Shown piece by piece: positions 7,301 to 16,339 of a DNA stretch of 22,162 nucleotides (positions are counted from its first letter, which is position 1; every line of letters begins with the position of its first letter). Position numbers and translations under genes: made by a program. The notes beneath the pieces are model-generated. The model ran no database searches, was not told where the DNA came from, and worked only from the letters and a program-made list of their open reading frames with translations. Source of the stretch: Acetoanaerobium sp041831635 (GTDB taxonomy: Bacteria; Bacillota; Clostridia; Peptostreptococcales; Filifactoraceae); assembly GCA_041831635.1 (NCBI GenBank), contig JBHASY010000089.1, positions 1 through 22,162 of the forward strand, written 5' to 3'.

Positions 7301-8320
7301 ATGAAAGTAAAATTAAATGAACTTAGAGAAAAAGCCTTAAAATCTTTAAGTACAGTTGAAGAAATGGACATTTTAGAAAACTTAAGAGTTCAGTATATGG
7401 GCAAAAAAGGCGAACTTACAAGTATCTTAAAAGAAATGGGTAAGCTATCGGCCGAGGAAAGACCTGTAATAGGAAAGATAGCAAATGAAGTAAGAGAAGA
7501 GATAGAAAATATCATAGAGAAAAAAAAGTCAGCTTTAAAATTGGCTATTATAAATCAAAAATTAAAAACCGAATCAATAGATGTTACTATCCCTGTAAAA
7601 TCAAGATTTGTAGGGAAGATACATCCTATTACTAGAGTCGTAAGAGAAATGGAACAAATTTTTATGTCAATGGGCTTTTCTGTAGTTGAAGGACCTGAAA
7701 TTGATACTGTCGAGAACAATTTTGATGCACTCAACGCACCTAAAAATCATCCATCAAGAGATATGACAGATACTTTTTATATAAGTGAAAATTTACTTTT
7801 AAGAACTCAGACTTCTCCTGTTCAGGTAAGAACTATGAGGGCAAACACTCCACCGATTAGGGTAATATCTCCGGGAAGATGTTTTAGATGTGATACTCCT
7901 GATGCGACTCACTCTCCTATGTTTCACCAGCTTGAAGGACTAGTTGTAGATAAGTATATAACATTTGCCAACTTAAAATCTAATCTTGAGGAATTTGCGT
8001 ATAAGTTTTTCGGCCCTGATACAAAGACTAAGTTCAGACCACATAACTTCCCGTTTACAGAGCCTAGTGCTGAAATGGATATAAGTTGTTTTAAATGCGG
8101 AGGGAAAGGTTGCCCTACTTGCAAAGGAGAGGGATGGATGGAAATCTTAGGTTCAGGTATGGTTCATCCGAATGTACTTAGAAATTGTGGGATCGACCCT
8201 GAAATATATAGTGGTTTTGCTTTTGGCATGGGGATTGACAGAATTGCAATGACTAAGTATGAAATAGATGACATTAGATACTTGTATGAAAACGATATGA
8301 GATTTTTAGAACAATTTTAA
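7301..8320 (+). CDS. pheS: Phenylalanyl-tRNA synthetase alpha subunit
   Basis: This 339-aa class II synthetase catalytic subunit charges tRNA-Phe as an alpha2-beta2 enzyme with PheT. The N-terminal coiled-coil arm (about 1-90) contacts tRNA. The catalytic core shows motif 1 around KIHPITRVVREME, motif 2 FRCDTPDATHSPMFHQLEG, and motif 3 GMGIDRIAM near the C-terminus. A zinc-type knuckle CFKCGGKGCPTCKGEGW precedes the GSGMVHP segment, as in many Firmicutes PheS proteins. The start ATG 7301 follows GAGGAAGG. It is controlled by the T-box leader and is 14 bases upstream of pheT. Confidence 0.98.
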   Translation: MKVKLNELREKALKSLSTVEEMDILENLRVQYMGKKGELTSILKEMGKLSAEERPVIGKIANEVREEIENIIEKKKSALKLAIINQKLKTESIDVTIPVKSRFVGKIHPITRVVREMEQIFMSMGFSVVEGPEIDTVENNFDALNAPKNHPSRDMTDTFYISENLLLRTQTSPVQVRTMRANTPPIRVISPGRCFRCDTPDATHSPMFHQLEGLVVDKYITFANLKSNLEEFAYKFFGPDTKTKFRPHNFPFTEPSAEMDISCFKCGGKGCPTCKGEGWMEILGSGMVHPNVLRNCGIDPEIYSGFAFGMGIDRIAMTKYEIDDIRYLYENDMRFLEQF

Positions 8321-8334
8321 GGAGGAAAGAAATA

Positions 8335-10701
8335 ATGAAAGCACCTTTAAAATGGTTGAAAGATTATGTTGATATAGACGTTGATATTAAAGCTTTTTCT
8401 GATGCTATGACTATGTCAGGAACAAAAGTAGAAGGATACGAAGAGGTAGGAGAAGGTATAAGTAATGTTGTTATAGGGAAAATAACAGATATAAGGAAGC
8501 ATCCTGATGCAGATAAACTAATCATTACTAAAGTAGATATCGGGAAAGAAGAAATTCAGATAGTAACAGGCGCAAAGAATGTCAAGGTAGGAGATATAAT
8601 CCCTGTAGCGCTAAGTGGAGCAACCTTGCCAGATGGTGTAAAAATAGGAAAAAGTGACTTTGGAGGTCAAATGTCTGAAGGTATGCTCTGCTCTGCAAAA
8701 GAACTCGGAATAGACGAGAAAAATATAGATATGGAGTCAAAAGATGGAATTTTCGTTTTAAAAGGAGAATATACTCTAGGAGAAGATGTTAGAAAAGCTT
8801 TAATGTTAAATGACTATGTAGTTGAATTTGAACTTACGTCAAACAGACCTGACTGCTTATCTATCATAGGTCTTGCCCATGAGGTTTCTGCGACTATAGA
8901 CAAGGAAATAACGCTACCTAAGCGTGATTTTAGCGAAATAGATGAATCTGTAGGTTATGATGTAAAGGTCATTGATAAAGATTTATGCCCTAGATATATA
9001 ATTAGAGAGATTAAGGATATTGAAATAAAACCGTCTCCGTATTTTATGCAAAGATATCTGATAGAGTCAGGAATTAGACCGATAAATAATATCGTCGATA
9101 TTACGAACTTTGTGATGCTGGAATATGGACAGCCTATGCATGCTTATGATGCATCAAAACTATCTACTAAGGAATTTGTAATAAAAAGGGCAGTTGATAA
9201 AGATACATTTTATACTCTTGATGATATGGAAAGAAAATTGGACTCTGATATGCTTATGATTACCGATGGAAAGATGAATATAGGTTTAGCCGGAGTTATG
9301 GGTGGTAAGAACTCCGATATAAGCAATGATACTACTCATATTCTTCTCGAAAGTGCAATTTTTAATCCTGATAACATAAGACAAACCTCTAAAAAACTTG
9401 GCTTAAGGACAGAGGCATCTTCGAGATTTGAAAAAGGAATAGATTTATCCAGAGCAGAAGAGGCGATTAACAGAGCCTGCCATCTTATAGACTATTATGG
9501 ATATGGGAAGGTTTTATCAGGCAAGAAAGATACTCTGGAAGAAGATATTAAGGTTAAAACTGTAGTCGTAAAGACGGATAGAATTAACAAACTTATCGGA
9601 GAAGATTTAAGTCCTGAAAAAATGGTTGAAATTTTAGCTAAACTAAAACTAAAAGCTGAAATTCAAGGAGACAAGATAAGTGTAGAAGTTCCGGAGTTTA
9701 GATTAGATATAGATATGGAGGCAGATATAGTAGAAGAAATTGCAAGGCTATATGGCTACAACAATATAAAATCTCAAAGTATAGTAGGAGAACTTACTTC
9801 CGGTGTGAAAACTGAAGAAAGAATATTTGAAGACCATATCAAAGATGCAATGATGTCAAACGGTTTGACAGAGGTGTTGACGTATTCTTTTGTAAGTCCG
9901 ACATCTTTAGAAAAAATCGGCGAAAATCTTTCTGATGCAGTAAAAATTATAAATCCATTGGGAGAAGAAACTTCAGTTATGAGAACCAGTTTAGTCCCGG
10001 CTATGCTTGAAATTTTATCCAGAAATTTATCCAGAAAAGTAGATTTCTTCAGCGGTTTTGAAGTGGGAAATGTTTTTTCAAACCCTAGTGACCCTACTCA
10101 AAAAAGAGCAATAGTTGCAGGAGCTTATGGAAAAGAAGAAGATTTCTTTACTATGAAATCAAGGCTTGAAGGGGTTTTAGACTATATAGGCATAGAAAGT
10201 AGAACATACAGACCGTTTTCTGAAAACGAATTATATCACCCTATGAGATGTGCCCAAATTTTGTCAGGAAATGAGCAGATAGGGTTTATAGGAGAGGTTC
10301 ATCCTTTAGTTTCTGAAAAATTTGACATCAAAAAAAGAGTTTATCTTTTCACTCTGGATTTTAACAAACTGTCAAATATAAGGACTAAGTTAAAACTATA
10401 CAAGCAAGTTCCGAAGTTTCCTGCGATAAAAAGAGATATCGCCCTAGTAGTAGATGAAGAGATAATCGTGGGAGATATAGAAAGTGAAATTATTTCTAAA
10501 GGCAAAAACCTAATAGAAAAAGTTGAATTGTTTGATATTTACAAAGGTGAACAAGTTGCTACAGGAAAGAAATCAGTAGCATACAAAATAACCTACAGAT
10601 CACCGGATAGAACTCTTGTGGATGAAGAAATAAATTCTCTTCAATCAGAAATCTTAGCTTATTTGGAAGAAAAACTAGGTGCTCATCTTAGAGAAATTTA
10701 G
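8335..10701 (+). CDS. pheT: Phenylalanyl-tRNA synthetase beta subunit
   Basis: This 788-aa protein is the structural, tRNA-binding and editing subunit. In order: the start MKAPLKWLKDYVDID, an EMAP-type tRNA-binding OB domain at about 40-150 (HPDADKLIITKVDIG), the B3/B4 editing domain at about 210-380 (RPINNIVDITNFVMLEYGQP), a B5 domain at about 405-475, the catalytic-like core, and the C-terminal FDX-ACB anticodon-binding domain beginning near YKQVPKFPAIKRDIALV. Length is typical of bacterial PheT. AAGGAGGAAAG precedes ATG 8335. It is cotranscribed with pheS under T-box control. Confidence 0.98.
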   Translation: MKAPLKWLKDYVDIDVDIKAFSDAMTMSGTKVEGYEEVGEGISNVVIGKITDIRKHPDADKLIITKVDIGKEEIQIVTGAKNVKVGDIIPVALSGATLPDGVKIGKSDFGGQMSEGMLCSAKELGIDEKNIDMESKDGIFVLKGEYTLGEDVRKALMLNDYVVEFELTSNRPDCLSIIGLAHEVSATIDKEITLPKRDFSEIDESVGYDVKVIDKDLCPRYIIREIKDIEIKPSPYFMQRYLIESGIRPINNIVDITNFVMLEYGQPMHAYDASKLSTKEFVIKRAVDKDTFYTLDDMERKLDSDMLMITDGKMNIGLAGVMGGKNSDISNDTTHILLESAIFNPDNIRQTSKKLGLRTEASSRFEKGIDLSRAEEAINRACHLIDYYGYGKVLSGKKDTLEEDIKVKTVVVKTDRINKLIGEDLSPEKMVEILAKLKLKAEIQGDKISVEVPEFRLDIDMEADIVEEIARLYGYNNIKSQSIVGELTSGVKTEERIFEDHIKDAMMSNGLTEVLTYSFVSPTSLEKIGENLSDAVKIINPLGEETSVMRTSLVPAMLEILSRNLSRKVDFFSGFEVGNVFSNPSDPTQKRAIVAGAYGKEEDFFTMKSRLEGVLDYIGIESRTYRPFSENELYHPMRCAQILSGNEQIGFIGEVHPLVSEKFDIKKRVYLFTLDFNKLSNIRTKLKLYKQVPKFPAIKRDIALVVDEEIIVGDIESEIISKGKNLIEKVELFDIYKGEQVATGKKSVAYKITYRSPDRTLVDEEINSLQSEILAYLEEKLGAHLREI

Positions 10702-10784
10702 TTTTTTCAGAGTTTTTATTTATATTCTTACTTAAATATAGTAAAATAAACTCATAAGTATAGGATGACGGTGGAGGGCTTTTT

Positions 10785-11288
10785 ATGAATAAAGTAACTG
10801 TAAAGATAGCGAACAATGAATATACTATAGTCGGGGAAGAAAAAAGAGAGTATTTATTGCAGCTTGCAGCTCATGTGGATGAAAAGATTGAGACTATAGC
10901 TAAAGCTAATCCAAAACTCAGCCAAGTTATGACAGCAGTGCTGACTTCTATCAATATAGCTGACGAATATTATTCAGAAATAGCAAAGGCTGTGGAATTC
11001 AAAAAAACTCTAAGTGAACCAATCAAGGAACTGGAGGACTGCCAAAATCAAATTAAAAGTCTTGAAAAAGATATTTCACTTAAAGATAAGTCTATTGAGC
11101 ACAAGGATTTTAAACTGGAAGAATACGAGATTATGCTTGCACAAAAAGACGACGAGATTGCAAGTATAAAATCCATTATGGTTGAAACTGAGCAGAAATT
11201 AAAAGAAGCAGAAGAGTTAGTTAATAGCTTTCAAAACAGACTATATGAACTACAGTTGAAGATAGTGGATTTAGAGGAGAAAAAATAA
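10785..11288 (+). CDS. zapA: ZapA-like cell division protein with long C-terminal coiled coil
   Basis: The first 70 or so residues match ZapA, which bundles FtsZ protofilaments at midcell: a short beta-rich start (KVTVKIANNEYTIVGEE), then LLQLAAHVDEKI and a helix with MTAVLTSINIADEYY. The product is 167 residues, longer than the roughly 85-110 of typical ZapA. The extra part (about 75-167) is a heptad-rich, charged coiled coil with no other motif. GGAGG lies 7 bases before ATG 10785. Its place after pheT and before the U32 and mutS2 genes is a common Clostridia arrangement. It is followed by a terminator, so U32-mutS2 must have its own promoter. Confidence 0.85.
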   Translation: MNKVTVKIANNEYTIVGEEKREYLLQLAAHVDEKIETIAKANPKLSQVMTAVLTSINIADEYYSEIAKAVEFKKTLSEPIKELEDCQNQIKSLEKDISLKDKSIEHKDFKLEEYEIMLAQKDDEIASIKSIMVETEQKLKEAEELVNSFQNRLYELQLKIVDLEEKK

Positions 11289-11302
11289 TATAATAGTTTT
11301 AG

Positions 11303-11338
11303 ATTAGCCTTCATAGTTGCTACGCAATGGAGGCTAAT
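11303..11338 (+). terminator. Terminator hairpin after zapA
   Basis: ATTAGCCTTCAT (11303-11314) pairs with ATGGAGGCTAAT (11327-11338) over 12 bp including one G-U, with a 12-base loop. The following tract is T-rich but interrupted (TTTAAATTTTTT), so efficiency may be moderate. Confidence 0.75.
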
Positions 11339-11635
11339 TTAAATTTTTTAAATCTTATATAAACATATGCAAGCATACAAGAAAAATCTCTTATAGTTTT
11401 TATTAAAATATGAGATGAGTAATTGACATTAAAAGCAAGAAACTAAAATTTTTTTGAAAAATTATGACGATTTTTCAGCCTGAAAGAACTAGTGTGACTC
11501 TTTTTCATCCGGTAGGAATTTGTTTTAAGCAAATACATATTTTTAAAACAGGGAACATTTTTTTTGCTAGATTGTATACGGTCATATATATTTGAATATT
11601 TGTTTTTAGTAGTATATGAATTTTTGGAGGGTTAT
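11339..11635 (+). other. AT-rich leader region before the U32 gene
   Basis: No gene is supported in this stretch. TTGACA at 11424-11429 followed 15 bases later by TAAAAT is a possible but short-spaced promoter. Further on are an imperfect 30-bp duplication (listed separately) and a weak stem of GTTTTAA (11522-11528) with TTAAAAC (11543-11549). An open frame from 11564 runs into the U32 gene but lacks an SD and is probably untranslated leader. Confidence 0.5.
11465..11524 (+). repeat. Imperfect 30-bp tandem duplication
   Basis: TGACGATTTTTCAGCC (11465-11480) recurs as TGACTCTTTTTCATCC (11495-11510), 13 of 16 identical and offset by exactly 30 bases. The following 14 bases match at 8 positions. 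It could be a pair of protein-binding sites or chance in A/T-rich DNA. Confidence 0.45.
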
Positions 11636-13930
11636 ATGAAATATGTCGAGCTTTTAGCTCCTGCTGGAGATGAAGAAGCATTAAAAGCGGCTATAAATGC
11701 AGGTGCAAATGCTGTATATATGGGTGGAAACAGATTCGGAGCAAGAGCCTTTGCTGGAAATTTTGATGACGGTAAGTTAGCAGAAGCTGTGGATTTTTCA
11801 CATCAAAGGGGAGTAAAAATATATGTTACTGCCAACACTATTATCAAAGACGAAGAGCTAAGTGATTTTATAAATTATATTGATTTTTTGTATGAGATAG
11901 GTGTAGATGCTGTAATATTGCAAGACTTGGGAATGATAGAAATAATAAAAAATAGAATTCCGGATTTCGAATTACATGCCTCTACTCAAGTAACGGCAAG
12001 TACGGTAGAAGATGTATTGTTTTTAAAACGAATGGGTATATCGAGAGTGGTTTTGTCCAGAGAATTAAGTTATGATGAGATATATACTATAAAATCTGAA
12101 ACAGGAATTGAGATAGAGGCTTTCGTGCATGGGGCACTTTGTGTCTCTTACAGTGGAAAATGTTTATTTAGCAGTATGAACGGTATGAGGTCGGGCAACA
12201 GAGGAATGTGTGCACAGCCATGTAGAGAAAAGTACAAGACTATGCTGGAAAACAAACCTTTGCATGATAAAGAATATATTTTCAGCACAAAAGACTTAAA
12301 TACCTTAGATATTCTGGAAGATTTAATAGATGTAGGTATTGACTCATTCAAAATCGAGGGTCGTATGAAAAGAAGTGAGTATGTTTTTGCAGTTACAAAT
12401 GCATATAGACAAAAAATCGACAGAATTATTATGAAGAGAAATCCTGAAACTTGTTCGTCAGAAACTAATAGTAAAGCATTGGAACTTGATAAAGTTTTTA
12501 ATAGAAATTTTACAAAAGGATATATCGGCCGAGATAGCGGCAGTAAAATAATGAACCATAAATTTCAAAAATACGTCGGAACACCTGTTGCAAAGGTAAT
12601 CGAATACGACAGAAAATCTAAAAGATTAAAACTTGAATTGCTTGATAATCTCACTAAAGGAGATGGTATCAGCACTGGGGAGTTTGTAGGAAGAATTTTA
12701 AAAAAAGATAAGGTTGTAGAGTCTGCATCTAAAGGAGAAACAGTTGATATCGACTCTGTAAAGAAATTTGAAACAGGCTTTATTGTATACAAAACATTTG
12801 ATAAAATATTTATGGACGATATAAGTAGCAAGATGGCCAGTGATAAAAAAATTCCTATAAAAGCATTTGTAGAAATTAAAGCTAATAAATATCCTATGCT
12901 GACACTAAGTGACTACAAAGAAAATAACGGTAGATATATATTAGAAGAGTCCACTGCTATAGCACTAAATAAACCTACGACAAGAGAGACTATTATCAGC
13001 CAAATTCAAAAAATGGGGGATACTCCTTTTTTTGTAGACAGTATAGATCTATCTATTGATGACAATATATTTATACCTGTCAAAAATCTCAATTTGCTTA
13101 GAAGAGAAGCTGTTTTATTATTACAAAAATTTCAGTCAAATTCAAGCAAAAGAGCCTTTAAATCAAAGAATGAATTTAATTTACAAAAAATAAATTATAC
13201 TAAAAAATCCAAAAATGATATCAAGTGGTCTGTTTTAGTTCATACTAAAGAGCAGTTTGAGGCTGTGCTAAATTTTGATATAGATAGAGTATATATTTAT
13301 GAATATAACCTATATACCTTACTTTCAAAAAAATATCCTAATAAAAATATTTATTATGCACTTCCTCCTGTTATAAAACAAAATGATATAAGCGAGATTG
13401 AGAAAATATTGAAAAACAATACTAAAATCAAAGCTTTACATTCTTTACTGGGATATGTAGATTCACAGAGTTTTGAGAAAACAGTGCTTGATTATCCGCT
13501 GAACTTGCTTAATTCATTTTCTCATAATCTTATGCATAAAAAATCTTTAGAAACTACTATTACACCTGAGATGATTTTTTCAATAGGTGGAAGTTTAGAT
13601 TATGTAGATAAGATTGAAATGGTTGAAATGCCTGTTTATCTTTATCCGAAACTTATGATAAGCGAATATTGCCCACATAAAAATGGCGAAGGTATTTGTA
13701 AATATAAAAATTGTATGCTTGAAAAAACAAAGATAATAAATAAGCAAGATGATCAATATATAATGAAAAAATCTATAAATTGTAAAACTGTATTATATTC
13801 GTCAAAACCAAAATTTACAGGTAGTAAAGATATAAACAAGTTTTTAGATAAGGGATTTAGTAGATTCAGAATGGAATTATTAGATGAAACATATGACGAG
13901 ACCATTGAAATATTCAAGTCTTATCTGTGA
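11636..13930 (+). CDS. U32 family peptidase / RlhA-like RNA hydroxylation protein with C-terminal extension
   Basis: This 764-aa member of the U32 family opens with the family start KYVELLAPAGDEEALKAAI and a TIM-barrel-like domain. It contains the cysteine signature GALCVSYSGKCLFSS ... GNRGMCAQPCR, with C169, C176, C192 and C196. In E. coli RlhA and TrhP the equivalent cysteines are needed for 23S rRNA or tRNA hydroxylation and probably hold an Fe-S cluster, so an RNA-modification role is more likely than proteolysis. The C-terminal half (about 390-764) is the longer variant region and carries another cysteine group, YCPHKNGEGICKYKNC. I chose ATG 11636 because GGAGGG lies 5 bases before it and the family start begins there; an open frame 24 codons longer has no SD. 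mutS2 follows after 19 bases. Confidence 0.9.
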   Translation: MKYVELLAPAGDEEALKAAINAGANAVYMGGNRFGARAFAGNFDDGKLAEAVDFSHQRGVKIYVTANTIIKDEELSDFINYIDFLYEIGVDAVILQDLGMIEIIKNRIPDFELHASTQVTASTVEDVLFLKRMGISRVVLSRELSYDEIYTIKSETGIEIEAFVHGALCVSYSGKCLFSSMNGMRSGNRGMCAQPCREKYKTMLENKPLHDKEYIFSTKDLNTLDILEDLIDVGIDSFKIEGRMKRSEYVFAVTNAYRQKIDRIIMKRNPETCSSETNSKALELDKVFNRNFTKGYIGRDSGSKIMNHKFQKYVGTPVAKVIEYDRKSKRLKLELLDNLTKGDGISTGEFVGRILKKDKVVESASKGETVDIDSVKKFETGFIVYKTFDKIFMDDISSKMASDKKIPIKAFVEIKANKYPMLTLSDYKENNGRYILEESTAIALNKPTTRETIISQIQKMGDTPFFVDSIDLSIDDNIFIPVKNLNLLRREAVLLLQKFQSNSSKRAFKSKNEFNLQKINYTKKSKNDIKWSVLVHTKEQFEAVLNFDIDRVYIYEYNLYTLLSKKYPNKNIYYALPPVIKQNDISEIEKILKNNTKIKALHSLLGYVDSQSFEKTVLDYPLNLLNSFSHNLMHKKSLETTITPEMIFSIGGSLDYVDKIEMVEMPVYLYPKLMISEYCPHKNGEGICKYKNCMLEKTKIINKQDDQYIMKKSINCKTVLYSSKPKFTGSKDINKFLDKGFSRFRMELLDETYDETIEIFKSYL

Positions 13931-13949
13931 TTTTATGAAAGGAAATGTT

Positions 13950-16316
13950 ATGGACAAAAGAAGTCTAAAGGTATTGGAATTTGACAACATAAAAAATATG
14001 CTTATGGATTTAGCAGTCACTATCTTAGGGAAAAAGCATATAGAAAACCTGTATCCGTCTATAGACAGAGAGCAGGTAATTTTTAGCCAAAGACAAACCA
14101 GTGAAGCACAAAAAATACTATTAACAAGAGGAAACATTCCTATATCAGCATTAGGACAGGTGTCTGAATATGCCAAAAGAGCATCTGTAGGAGCTATACT
14201 TGAACCTTATCAGTTATTAAAGGTTTCAGATACACTTAGAGTTTGCAGAAGAGTTAAAAATTTTCTGAGAGATTCGCAAGATATCCCTATTTTGCAAGGG
14301 TTAAGCGAAAGGATAACTATATTAAAAGATGTAGAAGAAGAAATAGATAATGCAATAATATCGGAAGAGGAGATTTCGGATAATGCGAGTTTTGAATTAA
14401 GCAGAATAAGAAGGAGTATATCGACTACAAAGGAACAAATAAGGCAAAAACTTTCATCTATAGTTTCTTCATCTCAATACTCCAAATATCTGCAAGAAGC
14501 TATAGTAACTATGAGGCAAGATAGGTTTGTCGTTCCGGTAAAATCCGAAAACCGTTCAAATGTTGCAGGTATAGTTCACGATTCATCTTCATCAGGTGCG
14601 ACTCTTTTTATAGAGCCTATGGCAGTAGTGGAGATGAATAATAAGCTAAGAGAATACAAAGTTAAAGAGCAAGAAGAAATAGAAAGGATACTTACTGTTC
14701 TTTCAGCTATGGTAGGAGAAAACTACAACGAAATATTTATAAATGAAAGCATGGTATCTGAAATAGATTTTATAATGGCTAAAGGAAGACTTTCGGTTAA
14801 TATGAAAGCCCAAGAACCGTTTATAAACTCAGACCTTGTGCTTAATTTTAAAAATGCAAGACATCCACTTATCGAAACTAAAAAAGTAGTTGCATCGAAT
14901 ATAAACATAGGAAAAGAATTTGACACTTTGGTTATAACAGGTCCGAACACAGGGGGGAAGACCGTTACTTTAAAAACTATAGGGTTATTTGCGATTATGG
15001 CTCAAAGCGGTCTTCATCTTCCTGCTGATTATGGAACTTCAATTTGTGTATTTGAAAATATTTTCGCAGATATCGGAGATGAGCAGAGTATAGAACAGAG
15101 TTTATCTACATTTTCATCTCATATGACACATATAGTAGGTATATTAGATGAGGTTAAAGATAACTGTTTGGTTTTATTTGACGAACTGGGTGCAGGAACC
15201 GACCCTTTAGAAGGTGCTGCTTTGGCAGTATCTATTTTAGAAAAACTAAGAGGGCATAGTCTTATAACAGTAGCAACCACACATTACAGCGAACTCAAAC
15301 ACTACGCTCTTACTACTCATAGGGTTGAAAATGCCTCTGTTGAATTTGATGTTAAAACTTTAAGTCCTACATACAGACTTTTGATAGGGATTCCAGGAAA
15401 GTCTAATGCATTTGAAATATCAAGAAAGCTTGGGCTTATGGAAGAAATAATATCAGCGGCAAAACAGCATCTGGACTCTGACACTATTTCTATGGAAGAT
15501 GTTTTAAAAGAAATAGATGAAAATAGAAAGCAGATTGAAATTGAAAGAGAGCAGTCTAAAGCCATATATGAAGGCGCAAAAAAATTAGAGACTAGACTTA
15601 AAATCAAAGAAAGTAAGCTAGATGCTCAAAGAGATAGGATAATACAAGAGGCTAAAAATGAGGCAAGAAAGTTGTTGCAAAATGCAAAAGAAGAGTCGGA
15701 AGAAGTTATAAAAGAATTAAAAGAGTTAAGTAAAAGAGCAGAAAAATTAAATATAAACAAAGAGATTGAAGTTTCCAGGAGAAAGATAAAGACTTCGCTG
15801 GATAAGTATGGTTATAAAACTCAGGAGTTAATAACGGAAAAAGATGTTGCTAACCCTGTAGACACGATAGATTCCGGAGATGAAGTTTATGTTCCGAGTT
15901 TCTCAAAAAATGCTACTGTTATATCAGTTGACAACGACAAAAAAGAGGCCCTGCTTCAAATCGGAATAATGAAGATGAATCTTCCTTTTTCATCTCTTGA
16001 AAAACTAAGAAAAAAAGAAGATATAGTAAATTCAAGCGGTGTAGGGAAGATAATGAAAAACAAGACAGAAACTGCACAGTTAGAAATTGATTTAAGAGGT
16101 ATGGACTTAGAAACTGCCAGAATTGAAGTAGATAAGTACTTAGACAATTCTTATGTTGCAGGACTTTCAAGGGTTACGGTTATTCATGGGTTAGGAACCT
16201 TAGTTCTTAAAAATGGTATAAAGTCTATGCTTAAAAATCATAAACACGTAAAAAGTTATAGAGATGGTGGCTACGGTGAAGGGGGAATGGGTGTTACTAT
16301 AGTTGAATTAAAATAG
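13950..16316 (+). CDS. mutS2: Endonuclease/ATPase MutS2 with Smr domain
   Basis: This 788-aa MutS2 protein acts on branched DNA or on collided ribosomes, as known for the family. The N-terminal clamp/core region (1-310) is followed by the ABC-type ATPase: Walker A GPNTGGKT (331-338), Walker B LVLFDELGAGTDP (407-419) and the TTHYSELK switch. A long charged coiled coil (about 515-640) and a KOW-like linker lead to the C-terminal Smr nuclease domain (about 714-788) with DLRGMDLETAR and the HGLGT signature. The frame opens upstream at 13884, overlapping the U32 gene. ATG 13950 with AAAGGA 6 bases upstream gives the usual MDKRSLKVLEF start, so I prefer it; ATG 13935 is a less likely alternative. 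Confidence 0.95.
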   Translation: MDKRSLKVLEFDNIKNMLMDLAVTILGKKHIENLYPSIDREQVIFSQRQTSEAQKILLTRGNIPISALGQVSEYAKRASVGAILEPYQLLKVSDTLRVCRRVKNFLRDSQDIPILQGLSERITILKDVEEEIDNAIISEEEISDNASFELSRIRRSISTTKEQIRQKLSSIVSSSQYSKYLQEAIVTMRQDRFVVPVKSENRSNVAGIVHDSSSSGATLFIEPMAVVEMNNKLREYKVKEQEEIERILTVLSAMVGENYNEIFINESMVSEIDFIMAKGRLSVNMKAQEPFINSDLVLNFKNARHPLIETKKVVASNINIGKEFDTLVITGPNTGGKTVTLKTIGLFAIMAQSGLHLPADYGTSICVFENIFADIGDEQSIEQSLSTFSSHMTHIVGILDEVKDNCLVLFDELGAGTDPLEGAALAVSILEKLRGHSLITVATTHYSELKHYALTTHRVENASVEFDVKTLSPTYRLLIGIPGKSNAFEISRKLGLMEEIISAAKQHLDSDTISMEDVLKEIDENRKQIEIEREQSKAIYEGAKKLETRLKIKESKLDAQRDRIIQEAKNEARKLLQNAKEESEEVIKELKELSKRAEKLNINKEIEVSRRKIKTSLDKYGYKTQELITEKDVANPVDTIDSGDEVYVPSFSKNATVISVDNDKKEALLQIGIMKMNLPFSSLEKLRKKEDIVNSSGVGKIMKNKTETAQLEIDLRGMDLETARIEVDKYLDNSYVAGLSRVTVIHGLGTLVLKNGIKSMLKNHKHVKSYRDGGYGEGGMGVTIVELK

Positions 16317-16339
16317 ATAATAATAACAGGAGGGGAAAA

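Noticed and set aside
11564..11635. Upstream extension of the U32 protein by 24 codons
   Set aside because: It has no SD, its residues do not fit the family, and GGAGGG stands correctly before ATG 11636, where the conserved start begins.
13884..13949. Longer mutS2 start overlapping the U32 gene
   Set aside because: The extra 22 residues are not part of the family, and AAAGGA supports ATG 13950.
15919..16170. Minus-strand frames inside mutS2
   Set aside because: They are antisense to the strongly conserved Smr region and have no start signals.
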